Assembly: GCA_003331585.1 (NCBI GenBank)
Contig: QOPG01000011.1
Coordinates: 1 to 41,192 of the forward strand
Direction of reading: 5' to 3'
Length of the DNA stretch: 41,192 bases
DNA from: Gammaproteobacteria bacterium
GTDB taxonomy: Bacteria > Pseudomonadota > Gammaproteobacteria > Steroidobacterales > Woeseiaceae
Numbering within the stretch: position 1 is the stretch's first letter; each line of letters starts with the position of its first letter. Of the stretch, positions 1 through 7,783 are shown piece after piece. The notes below the pieces were generated by a model. The model was not told the DNA's origin and made no database searches. It saw nothing but the letters and a program-made list of their open reading frames with translations. The translations under genes and the position numbers were made by a program.

Positions 1-815
1 TAGTGCTCAGAGGTGATCATCAACTAAATATGATTAAAGCATCCAAAATTCAAGGAATTTCAAAACCTCCAGTAATGGCAACAGAAAAAGAGATAAAAAA
101 TGCGACAGGATTGGACTTAGGTTATTTAGGTCCTATCAACCTCGATATACCAGTTTTTGTGGACCACGCTGTGGCTGAAATGTCTAATATCGTTTGCGGA
201 GCAAATGAAAAAAATCATCATTATGTCAACGTTAATTTCATTAAAGATCTCAATAATCCAGACACTTATGACTTAAGAAATGTTGTAAATGGTGATCCCT
301 CTCCCGGAGGAAAAGGTAAGCTTAAGATCACTCGGGGAATTGAAGTGGGTCATATTTTTCAACTGGGCACCAAATATAGTGAAAAACTTAAAGCCACAGT
401 TCAGGATAAAGATGGTTGCGATATTCCGCTATCTATGGGTTGCTATGGAATAGGAATATCTAGGATAGTTGCAGCCGCTATTGAGCAAAATCATGATGAT
501 CATGGAATAAAATGGCCGGAAACTATCGCTCCTTTCAGGTTGATTATAATTCCAATTAATATGAACAAATCAGAAAGAGTAAAAATAAAGGCAATGGAAC
601 TATATAAAGAAGCCGTGAATAGAGATATTGAGGTTTTGCTTGATGATCGAAAAATAAGGCCAGGTATACAATTTGCTGATGCTGAGCTGATAGGGATTCC
701 TCACAGAATAATTATCAGTGAAAAAGGAATTGATAGTAATCAATTAGAATATAGACACAGAAATAACAAAGACTCAGAAATGATTTCTCAAAATCAATTA
801 TTTGAAAAAATCTGA
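1..815 (+). CDS. proS: Prolyl-tRNA synthetase, C-terminal part (5' end outside window)
   Basis: Class II aminoacyl-tRNA synthetase that charges tRNA(Pro) in the cytoplasm. The open frame runs in from the left edge, so only about the last 270 residues are present. By recall of the 572-residue E. coli enzyme, the visible part begins inside the inserted editing domain (VRGDH-like LRGDHQLN) and contains the DPSP motif, the class II motif 3 region (RGIEVGHIFQLGTKYS, then GCYGIGISR) and the anticodon-binding domain (EVLLDDRKIRPG, ELIGIPHRI). The first in-frame GTG at position 3 is an internal codon, not a start. The gene ends with TGA 24 bases before the next gene. Identity is very secure; the start is not in the window. 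Confidence 0.97.
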   Translation, partial: VLRGDHQLNMIKASKIQGISKPPVMATEKEIKNATGLDLGYLGPINLDIPVFVDHAVAEMSNIVCGANEKNHHYVNVNFIKDLNNPDTYDLRNVVNGDPSPGGKGKLKITRGIEVGHIFQLGTKYSEKLKATVQDKDGCDIPLSMGCYGIGISRIVAAAIEQNHDDHGIKWPETIAPFRLIIIPINMNKSERVKIKAMELYKEAVNRDIEVLLDDRKIRPGIQFADAELIGIPHRIIISEKGIDSNQLEYRHRNNKDSEMISQNQLFEKI

Positions 816-839
816 TTTCATCCTAATTTATAAAATTTA

Positions 840-1190
840 ATGGCACTAACAATTTATCACAACCCCAAATGCTCTAAATCCAGGAAAACGTTGGAGCTTC
901 TTTACGAAGAAAGCAAAAAGCCTAAAATAGTTCTATATACAGAAGAGTCGCCAACAAGTGATGACATTATCGATATTGCTGAAATGCTAAACCTAAAAGT
1001 AGAGGATCTGATTAGGCCAAAAGACATACCCTCTTCTCAAATAAAAAGAATAAAATCACTCGATTCTATTTCATTAGCAAAATGGATAAGCATTAATTCT
1101 TTCGCACTTCAAAGGCCTATAGTAATTAATTATTCCACTAGAAAAGCTGTAATTTGTCGACCTCCAGAGAAATTATATGGGATATTATAA
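840..1190 (+). CDS. ArsC-family reductase (YfgD-like)
   Basis: Small 116-residue protein of the glutaredoxin-linked arsenate reductase fold. The N-terminal loop HNPKCSKSR carries the single catalytic cysteine (Cys11). The three arginines that bind oxyanion in ArsC have counterparts in LIRPKD, QRPIVI and CRPPEKL. In E. coli the relative YfgD lies beside hda, and here hda is also close, so this is more likely the YfgD-type housekeeping copy than part of an arsenic resistance operon; no arsB or arsR is present. It sits between proS and wrbA on the same strand with short gaps. No clear ribosome binding site precedes the ATG. Whether it really reduces arsenate is unknown. Confidence 0.88.
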   Translation: MALTIYHNPKCSKSRKTLELLYEESKKPKIVLYTEESPTSDDIIDIAEMLNLKVEDLIRPKDIPSSQIKRIKSLDSISLAKWISINSFALQRPIVINYSTRKAVICRPPEKLYGIL

Positions 1191-1192
1191 TA

Positions 1193-1783
1193 ATGACTGA
1201 AATTTTGATTTTATTTTACTCTAAAAACGGCTCAACAGAAGCCCTTGCAAGAGAAATCTCTTTAGGTGCAGACTCTGTAAAAGGAGTTTCATCAAAACTC
1301 AGAACAGTTCCACCGGTTTCTGCATCATATGAAGCAAGCGGTGAAAATGTTCCAGAAAATGGTCCGCCTTATATTGAAAAACAGGATCTTTTTGATTGTG
1401 ATGGATTGATTATGGGTAGCCCTTGTCGATTTGGGAACATGTCAGCTGAGCTTAAATATTTTATAGATACCACCAGCAATGAATGGCTTAATAATGCTCT
1501 TTCAGGTAAACCAGCTGGGCTTTTCACATCATCAAGCAGTCTTCATGGGGGTCAAGAGTCTACATTGCTCACAATGGCAATTCCATTATTACATCATGGC
1601 ATGTTAATTACGGGTATACCGTTTTCTGAAAAAGAACTATCTTCAACAACAAAAGGTGGAACACCTTATGGGCCAAGTCACGTTTCGTCAATAAATCCAG
1701 GGAGTACTTTGACTGCAGACGAAATTTCACTAGCAAGAGCTCTTGGTAAAAGAGTCGCGAGGATCGCCTCTAAACTCAAATAG
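1193..1783 (+). CDS. wrbA: WrbA-type NAD(P)H:quinone oxidoreductase
   Basis: Flavodoxin-fold FMN protein of 196 residues that reduces quinones by two electrons. The FMN phosphate loop is at the N-terminus (FYSKNGSTEALA), followed by GSPCRFGNM, the SSSSLHGGQES loop, the HHGM segment and GGTPYGPSHVSS, all characteristic of WrbA. A longer frame opens at 1154 through a TTG inside the previous gene, but the ATG at 1193, two bases after the upstream stop, gives the normal WrbA N-terminus. The last eight bases overlap the 3' end of the convergent hda gene. It probably forms a transcription unit with the ArsC-like gene. Confidence 0.93.
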   Translation: MTEILILFYSKNGSTEALAREISLGADSVKGVSSKLRTVPPVSASYEASGENVPENGPPYIEKQDLFDCDGLIMGSPCRFGNMSAELKYFIDTTSNEWLNNALSGKPAGLFTSSSSLHGGQESTLLTMAIPLLHHGMLITGIPFSEKELSSTTKGGTPYGPSHVSSINPGSTLTADEISLARALGKRVARIASKLK

Positions 1784-2462
1784 ATTTTTTTAGTATTTTT
1801 TTTATAAAGGGAATTGTAAGTTTTCGTCTGGCTGCAAGAGATGCTTTATCAAGCCGATCTAATAATTGATATAAATTATTCATATCTCTATTTTCTCTGA
1901 CAAGCAAATAATTTAGCACTTCATCAGAGAGAGTTAATCCTCTGTGCTTTGCACGCAATTTCAAGGCATTTCTACATTCCTCATCATCTAAATGTTTTAA
2001 TTTGTATGCTGTAAAGAATGAAAACCTACTTTCAATATCTTTTAGTGCGAAACCGACATTTGTTGGGGAAAAAGACGATGATGCAATAAAGCATGACTTT
2101 TGCTCATTCAATCTATTAATTAATTCAAAAAGTGCTAATTCCCATTTCTTGTCACCAGCACATAAATCAATATCATCAATACAAACAATTTTACGTCCTG
2201 ATAGTCCCTCAAGGGGTATGGGGTTATTTATAACTTCCTTTATAGGAAGAAAAATCGCATCATTAACTGCTCTTTCGCATACCGCCTGAAGTAAATGACT
2301 TTTTCCAGATGATGCGCTACCCCATATCCAGATTCCTGTAAAAACATGGTTATCTATTTTTAATTTTTGAAGCAATTGAAATAACTCAGCATTTTTCGCA
2401 GGCAAAAAGCTCTCAAAAACTGCAAAATCATCTAATTGTATTGGAAGAGCCAGCTGTCCCAT
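1776..2462 (-). CDS. hda: Hda, DnaA regulatory inactivation ATPase
   Basis: AAA+ protein of 228 residues homologous to the ATPase domain of DnaA. In Gammaproteobacteria it binds the DNA polymerase sliding clamp and stimulates ATP hydrolysis by DnaA after initiation. The N-terminus MGQLALPIQL contains the clamp-binding motif (QLxLPxxL). Walker A is GSASSGKSHL near residues 48-56 and Walker B is IVCIDDID; the arginine-rich sensor region (DIESRFSF) follows. It has no DNA-binding domain IV, which separates it from DnaA. It lies downstream of the CDP-alcohol transferase and DUF2066 genes, the same grouping seen in pseudomonads, and its stop overlaps the end of wrbA. Confidence 0.93.
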   Translation of the reverse strand: MGQLALPIQLDDFAVFESFLPAKNAELFQLLQKLKIDNHVFTGIWIWGSASSGKSHLLQAVCERAVNDAIFLPIKEVINNPIPLEGLSGRKIVCIDDIDLCAGDKKWELALFELINRLNEQKSCFIASSSFSPTNVGFALKDIESRFSFFTAYKLKHLDDEECRNALKLRAKHRGLTLSDEVLNYLLVRENRDMNNLYQLLDRLDKASLAARRKLTIPFIKKILKKSI

Positions 2463-2489
2463 TGTATAAATTCCACGATTTATGAAAAA

Positions 2490-3056
2490 TTAATTATTGA
2501 TTTTTTGTGCTCGAACTCTTCTTAGCCATGACATTATATAATCCATTCCACTTATAATCACTGTTACGAAAACAGCTGAACCAATTAAGTTGATTATAGA
2601 TATTGTTGGCCAGGAAAATGCTGATAAACTTAAAACCATCAAAACATACAGTAACTCTAAAAAAGTATTAATTTTGCTTATCCTCGTTGCATCTCCTTCG
2701 AAAGGTTCGTAGACAAAACTATAAATAAATACGCCCAAAGCAATTATTATATCTCTGGACACAACTACTGTTGCTAGCCATAAAGGAATTAAATTCAACC
2801 AAGCAAGAATAATAAAGGTGCCAGCTACTAGCAATTTGTCAGCAACAGGGTCCAGTAGAGCGCCAATTCTTGTTCTCCAATTAAACTTTTTTGCAAGGAA
2901 ACCATCTAGAGCATCTGATATACCAGCTACCAAGAATAAAAAAAGTGCTAATCTAAATTCAGCATAATAAATCAATAATAAAATTGGAAAAATAAGCAAT
3001 ATTCTAAATGAAGATATTAAATTAGGTATTGATTTCAAATATATGTTTTTATTCAT
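2490..3056 (-). CDS. CDP-alcohol phosphatidyltransferase (PgsA-like)
   Basis: Integral inner-membrane enzyme of 188 residues that transfers a phosphatidyl group from CDP-diacylglycerol to an alcohol. The family motif DxxDGxxA(R/K)x8Gx3Dx3D is visible in the segment SDALDGFLAKKF...GALLDPVADK around residues 46-73, with lysine in place of the more common arginine. Five or six hydrophobic segments fit the family. The neighbours (DUF2066, hda, purM) match a conserved gammaproteobacterial locus in which this gene is annotated as phosphatidylglycerophosphate synthase-like. A second pgsA elsewhere in the genome cannot be excluded, so glycerol-3-phosphate as acceptor is inferred. It starts two bases after the DUF2066 stop. 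Confidence 0.87.
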   Translation of the reverse strand: MNKNIYLKSIPNLISSFRILLIFPILLLIYYAEFRLALFLFLVAGISDALDGFLAKKFNWRTRIGALLDPVADKLLVAGTFIILAWLNLIPLWLATVVVSRDIIIALGVFIYSFVYEPFEGDATRISKINTFLELLYVLMVLSLSAFSWPTISIINLIGSAVFVTVIISGMDYIMSWLRRVRAQKINN

Positions 3057-3058
3057 TA

Positions 3059-4135
3059 TTAATTTATATTGAAGTTCAATATATCCTGGTTTTTATTATG
3101 TGTTCTTCTATTTCTTATCAGATCATTATTGGGAATAATATTATCAATTTTATTCAATGAGAGCTCTAAGTCTGATCTGGGTCCATTATATGTGACGTTT
3201 AAAAAAATATTGTCTTGATTTATCTCATTTATTGTATAGCTTTCAACCATACTCAGTGATTTAAATATAAGATGAATTTCACCCAAATCTACAATGGAAT
3301 CAACTAATCCAAAATTAATAAATATCTCATTTGGTGGTATCTCACCAGAATACATATACCTTTCTGACATTAAATTAGCTACTCGATGAATTGCTTGATC
3401 CATATTAGATCTAAATGAAATAACATCTTTTCCAAAATAAAATCTCCACTCATGTTCTCTTATTTCGTCTTGTCTAATTTTTGCTGTAAGAATATTAGAA
3501 GCTCCGTAATTATTGGATACGTCAAGCATGTTATCTAAGAATCCTGCCCATACATCACTGAAATTTAATACTTCTTGATCTCTATCATTCATATCAGGAA
3601 AAATAATCTGCAAACCTCGTTCTTCTGCAATACTTAGTATATTGTTTTTAATGGGTTGATTTTTATCTAGGTTAATTGAGGAACTGAATGAATTAAAACC
3701 ACTATCAGATACAACTATCTCCCTCTCGCCCAAGCCAGACTCTATGGCTATAAAAACCATAATTGGAGGGCGATCAATTCCCCATAAACTTTCTCCAGCA
3801 TCAAGTAGAACTTTTTGGACTGATTCACCATCCATGATAACAATTGAACCTTGGCCATTCACATCAGGCTGAAATTGTTTTATGTATCTGGATGGATCAG
3901 GAAAATAATTATTTATAATGTTTTTTGCATTCGTTAAATTTGGATTTGTTAACCTGATGATGAGCTTTTCTAGCACTTCTTTCTGGGCATTTTGACTAAA
4001 CCTTAGACTACTTACACTTGCATTACTCTTGATTGAATATAAATCAAGCTCTTCAGCGACGAGAGGGATAAAAAAAAATGTTAAAACAATGCTAGTAATG
4101 AACCAAGCAAATGACTTTTTAATTAACATAAACAT
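3059..4135 (-). CDS. DUF2066 domain protein, exported or membrane-anchored
   Basis: Protein of about 358 residues with one N-terminal hydrophobic segment (residues 8-24, SFAWFITSIVLTFFF) that looks like a signal peptide or anchor; the rest is hydrophilic and likely periplasmic. The sequence and its position beside purM, the CDP-alcohol transferase and hda fit the DUF2066 family, whose biochemical role is unknown. The longest frame begins with a TTG at 4138, but ATG codons at 4135 and 4129 follow at once; 4135 is taken here. It faces away from purM, so both probably use the 132-base region between them. Family membership is fairly sure, function is not known. Confidence 0.75.
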   Translation of the reverse strand: MFMLIKKSFAWFITSIVLTFFFIPLVAEELDLYSIKSNASVSSLRFSQNAQKEVLEKLIIRLTNPNLTNAKNIINNYFPDPSRYIKQFQPDVNGQGSIVIMDGESVQKVLLDAGESLWGIDRPPIMVFIAIESGLGEREIVVSDSGFNSFSSSINLDKNQPIKNNILSIAEERGLQIIFPDMNDRDQEVLNFSDVWAGFLDNMLDVSNNYGASNILTAKIRQDEIREHEWRFYFGKDVISFRSNMDQAIHRVANLMSERYMYSGEIPPNEIFINFGLVDSIVDLGEIHLIFKSLSMVESYTINEINQDNIFLNVTYNGPRSDLELSLNKIDNIIPNNDLIRNRRTHNKNQDILNFNIN

Positions 4136-4267
4136 CAAATATTTTATAAAACACTAAAGATAATCTTATCGGGTTAGTTGCTTTAAGTATATAATCAAAG
4201 ATAAACAACTCAATCATATATATAACTTAACTTTTATTAATTATCTGATCTCGTTAATACAAAAAGA
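4136..4267. promoter_or_regulatory. Divergent intergenic region between DUF2066 gene and purM
   Basis: This 132-base AT-rich gap must hold the promoters of both divergent genes. A perfect TATAAT lies at 4190-4195 on the plus strand, preceded at 18 bases by a poor -35 (TTATCG). I see no PurR-like operator (ACGCAAACGTTTGCGT type) in front of purM. Confidence 0.4.
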
Positions 4268-5293
4268 ATGAAAAAAACAAACAAAGGACTAACCTACAAA
4301 GACGCTGGTGTAGATATTGATGCTGGTAATTTATTAATAGAAAAAATAAAACCCTTTATCAAAAAAACAAAAAGGCCAGAAGTGATTGCTGATTTGGGTG
4401 GTTTTGGCGGTCTATTTGCACTTCAATCTGAAAAATATAAAAAACCAATACTTGTTTCTGGAACAGACGGTGTTGGTACCAAATTGATGCTTGCTCAAAA
4501 CTTAAAAATCCATGGAACGATTGGTATTGATCTGGTTGCTATGTGCGTTAATGATGTGCTTGTCCAAGGTGCCGAACCTTTATTTTTCCTTGATTATTTC
4601 GCTTGTGGAAAACTTGATATATCTATCGCATCAAATGTAATCGAAGGAATAGCAAAAGGGTGTGAAATATCAGGTGCGGCATTAATTGGCGGAGAAACTG
4701 CAGAAATGCCAGATATGTATAAAAATGATGATTATGATCTTGCAGGTTTTTGTGTTGGTATTGTTGACCAGGAAAATATGATCACAGGAGAGAATATTCA
4801 AATAGGCGATACGCTCATAGGAATCGCATCAAGTGGACCACATTCAAATGGATATTCTTTGATTAGAAAAGTTCTTGAAATCCAAAATATTGATGATAAA
4901 AAAAATTCATCGGTTATCAAAAATCTTCTAGCACCAACTAAAATATACGTTAAATCAATTTCCGAGTTAATGAAAAAGATCAAAATAAAGGGAATGGCTC
5001 ATATAACTGGAGGTGGAATTACAGAAAATATTCCGAGGATCTTGGGTGCAAACCTAGTGGCAAATATCAATACGAATACCTGGGAAATGAATCCAATTTT
5101 TGAATGGATAGCAACACACGGAAATATTTCAGAAGGTGAGATGAGAAAAACTTTCAATTGTGGCATTGGTATGGTTCTGGTCATTGAAAGTAAGAATACT
5201 AGAGAAACATTGGAAATTCTCTCAGCTAATGGCGAAAAAGCATGGGAAATTGGCTCGATTATAGAAGGATCTGGTGGAGTTAATTATGTTTAA
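4268..5293 (+). CDS. purM: Phosphoribosylformylglycinamidine cyclo-ligase (AIR synthetase)
   Basis: Cytoplasmic enzyme of de novo purine synthesis: it closes the imidazole ring of formylglycinamidine ribonucleotide with ATP to make aminoimidazole ribonucleotide. Family features in order are TYKDAGVDIDAG, GGFGGLFAL, the SGTDGVGTKLMLA glycine-rich loop, GIDLVAMCVNDVLVQGAEPLFFLDYFA, and GGETAEMPDMY. At 341 residues it has the usual length. The ATG follows an A-rich stretch without a strong ribosome binding site. Its TAA stop overlaps the purN start in the sequence TAATG, so the two are translationally coupled, as is common in Gammaproteobacteria. Confidence 0.97.
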   Translation: MKKTNKGLTYKDAGVDIDAGNLLIEKIKPFIKKTKRPEVIADLGGFGGLFALQSEKYKKPILVSGTDGVGTKLMLAQNLKIHGTIGIDLVAMCVNDVLVQGAEPLFFLDYFACGKLDISIASNVIEGIAKGCEISGAALIGGETAEMPDMYKNDDYDLAGFCVGIVDQENMITGENIQIGDTLIGIASSGPHSNGYSLIRKVLEIQNIDDKKNSSVIKNLLAPTKIYVKSISELMKKIKIKGMAHITGGGITENIPRILGANLVANINTNTWEMNPIFEWIATHGNISEGEMRKTFNCGIGMVLVIESKNTRETLEILSANGEKAWEIGSIIEGSGGVNYV

Positions 5294-5946
5294 TGCAAAA
5301 TACTAAAGACTCTGTAGTTGTTCTTCTCTCGGGAAGTGGTTCAAATTTTCAAGCCATTATTGATGCATCAAAAAAAAATGAATTAGATATCAAAATCAAG
5401 GCTGTCATCAGTAATACTCCCGGTGTAAAGGGATTAAAAAGAGCCAATAGAGAAAATATACCCTCAAAAGTCATCAATAATAATGATTATAGTAGTCGAT
5501 CTAAATTTGAAAAATCGCTCTTGAGTGAGATAAAGAAATATTCACCAAAGTACATTATACTCGCTGGTTTTATGCGTGTTTTGTCTTCAGAGTTCATTGA
5601 CAATTTTAATGGAGTTATTCTTAATATACATCCTTCTTTACTTCCAAAATTCCCTGGGTTAAATACACACAAAAGAGCGCTAGAAGCAAATGAGGAGTGG
5701 CATGGTTGTACCGTGCATATTGTTACTAAAGAATTAGATGCGGGTCCGCCAATAATTCAATGTCGAGTACCAATAAAAAAAGATGATGATGATCGTCTTC
5801 TGGCCTCAAGAGTATTGATTGCAGAGCATTTGATCTACAAAAAAGCGATTAAGCTTATGCTTACTAAGCAACTGATTTATAGGGATAATAAACTCATCTC
5901 ATTAAATGAAGATCTAATTACACCAATTCAGATCACTTTGGAATAA
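5293..5946 (+). CDS. purN: Phosphoribosylglycinamide formyltransferase
   Basis: Formyl-tetrahydrofolate-dependent enzyme that formylates glycinamide ribonucleotide in purine synthesis. The phosphate-binding loop LLSGSGSNFQA is near the N-terminus. The catalytic Asn, His and Asp are visible in NIHPSLLPKFPG and in LDAGPP. Length is 217 residues, close to the E. coli enzyme. The ATG overlaps the purM stop by one base. It converges on dcd with a single base between stops. Confidence 0.97.
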   Translation: MQNTKDSVVVLLSGSGSNFQAIIDASKKNELDIKIKAVISNTPGVKGLKRANRENIPSKVINNNDYSSRSKFEKSLLSEIKKYSPKYIILAGFMRVLSSEFIDNFNGVILNIHPSLLPKFPGLNTHKRALEANEEWHGCTVHIVTKELDAGPPIIQCRVPIKKDDDDRLLASRVLIAEHLIYKKAIKLMLTKQLIYRDNKLISLNEDLITPIQITLE

Positions 5947-5947
5947 A

Positions 5948-6514
5948 TTAAGTTTTAGGAAGAGTTACCCCTGTTTGACCTTGATATTTTCCTTCTCGAT
6001 CTTTATAGGATACTTCACAATCCTCATCTGATTCAAAAAATAACATTTGAGCGACCCCTTCATTTGCATATATTTTCGCTGGTAATGGGGTTGTATTTGA
6101 AAACTCAAGAGTCACATGACCTTCCCACTCGGGTTCAAGAGGTGTTACATTAACGATTATTCCGCACCGAGCATAAGTGGATTTACCCAGACAAACCGTA
6201 AGTATATTCCTAGGTATTTTGAAAAATTCAACTGTTCTGGCTAGCGCGAATGAATTAGGAGGAATCACGCAAACATCTGAAGTTTTATTTACAAAACTGG
6301 ATTCATCAAATTTTTTAGGATCCACAATCACAGACTCTAGATTTGTAAATATTTTAAACTCATCAGAGCACCGAACATCATAGCCATAACTGGACGTTCC
6401 ATATGAAACGATTCTTTCTCCATTTGCTTTTTTTACTTGGGCGGATTCAAACGGTGAAATCATTTGTTTTTCGCTAGCCATTCTCTTAATCCAGCGATCT
6501 GACTTGATACTCAA
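5948..6514 (-). CDS. dcd: dCTP deaminase
   Basis: Converts dCTP to dUTP, feeding dTMP synthesis. The motifs [43 protein letters not shown] and NEGVAQMLF match the Pseudomonas-type enzyme closely, including the catalytic Glu in [13 protein letters not shown] and the Ser-Arg pair in KSTYARCG. The longest frame starts at 6529, but the better start is TTG at 6514: it gives the N-terminus MSIKSDRWI seen in homologues of 188 residues, and a strong ribosome binding site (GAGGAG) lies just upstream. That site is inside the last codons of mrp, whose stop is one base before this start, so the two are coupled. Confidence 0.95.
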   Translation of the reverse strand: MSIKSDRWIKRMASEKQMISPFESAQVKKANGERIVSYGTSSYGYDVRCSDEFKIFTNLESVIVDPKKFDESSFVNKTSDVCVIPPNSFALARTVEFFKIPRNILTVCLGKSTYARCGIIVNVTPLEPEWEGHVTLEFSNTTPLPAKIYANEGVAQMLFFESDEDCEVSYKDREGKYQGQTGVTLPKT

Positions 6515-6515
6515 T

Positions 6516-7607
6516 TTAGCTCTCCTCAACTACAATTTTTGGAAAATGTTGACTGAAATCTTTCTTTGTTGCGGCTAGTTTTATAGCCATTTTTTTTGCC
6601 CCTGCTCTAAATTTTTTAGAATATTCACTATCTGGTTCCGATATAACGGAAGGCTTGCCACTATCAGTTTGAGATCTCACTGCGGCAGTCAATGGAAGTT
6701 TACCGAGAAGATCAATATTATATTCCTCTGAAATTCTGGCTCCTCCTCCCTCACCAAATATTGTCTCTTCGTGCTGACATTTAGAACATATGTGAGTACT
6801 CATATTCTCTATTATCCCTAAAATAGGAATTGATACTTTTCGAAACATTTCCAGACCCTTTCTAGCATCAAGTAACGCGATATCTTGAGGGGTTGTTACA
6901 ATAACACAACCGCTTACGGGAACTTGCTGAGATAAACTCAATTGTATATCTCCTGTACCTGGAGGCATATCAACTATCAAATAATCCAGGCCACCCCATA
7001 TTGTTTGATTAAGCAACTGGTTGAGAGCTGATGTTACCATTGGTCCTCGCCAAATTGTGGGCTTTTTTGGATCAATCAGAAAGCCAATCGACATAACTTC
7101 AATGCCGTAAGCCTTTAATGGGTTTATTCTTTTTCCATCATTACTAGTTGGTTGCTCATCCTCAATCCCAAAGATAAGAGGTATAGATGGACCATATATA
7201 TCAGCATCTAGAATGCCAACAGTTGCTCCATCTTGATGAAGCGAAATAGCAAGATTTGAGGCTACTGTAGACTTTCCAACGCCCCCCTTGCCTGATGCAA
7301 CGGCAATAATATTTTTGACATTTTCAATTGGTGATAGAGAGGATTGGACACCATGAGATTTAACATCACTCTTTATAGAAATATCTATGTCAATAAAATT
7401 TGAATTCTCTCTAATAACCTCAGAAAATATTCTATCATTTTTAATTAGCTCATTATCATGATAACCGAACTCTATAGAAGCTTTACATTTATTGCCCTCT
7501 GCAACAAATGATACGATTTTTCCTATTTCTTTTAGCGGCCTACCCGTATCAGGAATAATAAACTCATTAAGTAAATTTTTAATTTTGTTATTATTTTCAA
7601 TATCCAT
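6516..7607 (-). CDS. apbC: Mrp/ApbC iron-sulfur cluster carrier ATPase
   Basis: P-loop ATPase of the Mrp/Nbp35 family that carries or inserts Fe-S clusters. It has an N-terminal DUF59/MIP18-like domain (about residues 1-85), then the deviant Walker [10 protein letters not shown], Walker B-like [11 protein letters not shown] and the cluster-binding CxxC (CSKC) near the C-terminal third, with full length about 363 residues. ATG at 7607 is taken as start; a TTG at 7619 in the same frame would add four residues and cannot be excluded. It is divergent from metG, as often seen in Proteobacteria where mrp neighbours metG, and is followed by dcd. Confidence 0.94.
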   Translation of the reverse strand: MDIENNNKIKNLLNEFIIPDTGRPLKEIGKIVSFVAEGNKCKASIEFGYHDNELIKNDRIFSEVIRENSNFIDIDISIKSDVKSHGVQSSLSPIENVKNIIAVASGKGGVGKSTVASNLAISLHQDGATVGILDADIYGPSIPLIFGIEDEQPTSNDGKRINPLKAYGIEVMSIGFLIDPKKPTIWRGPMVTSALNQLLNQTIWGGLDYLIVDMPPGTGDIQLSLSQQVPVSGCVIVTTPQDIALLDARKGLEMFRKVSIPILGIIENMSTHICSKCQHEETIFGEGGGARISEEYNIDLLGKLPLTAAVRSQTDSGKPSVISEPDSEYSKKFRAGAKKMAIKLAATKKDFSQHFPKIVVEES

Positions 7608-7783
7608 TGTATTACTCAAGAAAGATTATAATTTCTAAAAAATGTATTGTATCTGAGGATAACAATAAATAATTATTTTTAGATATATAAATCCAAAAAA
7701 AATAGATATACAACATAATTAGTTGTTATCGTGGCATAATTCGCTCATCACATTAATTAAGAAAATGATAGCGAAATCGTAAT
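7608..7783. promoter_or_regulatory. Divergent intergenic region between apbC and metG
   Basis: This 176-base AT-rich gap should contain promoters for both genes. On the plus strand a CATAAT at 7735-7740 could be a -10 for metG, without a convincing -35. A small dyad, ACAAC and GTTGT separated by seven bases, lies at 7710-7726. No riboswitch-like structure or MetJ-box array (repeats of AGACGTCT type) was found. Confidence 0.3.

Noticed and set aside
840-1190. Arsenic resistance locus
   Set aside because: Only an ArsC-fold protein is present, with no arsR, arsB or acr3 gene; the neighbours are the YfgD/hda housekeeping locus.
2002-2289. 95-residue plus-strand open frame antisense to hda
   Set aside because: Lies entirely within hda, with no ribosome binding site or recognisable domain; hda motifs are unmistakable on the other strand.
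7608-7783. Riboswitch or MetJ control in front of metG
   Set aside because: No SAM or T-box-like structure or MetJ box repeats could be seen in the 176-base gap.
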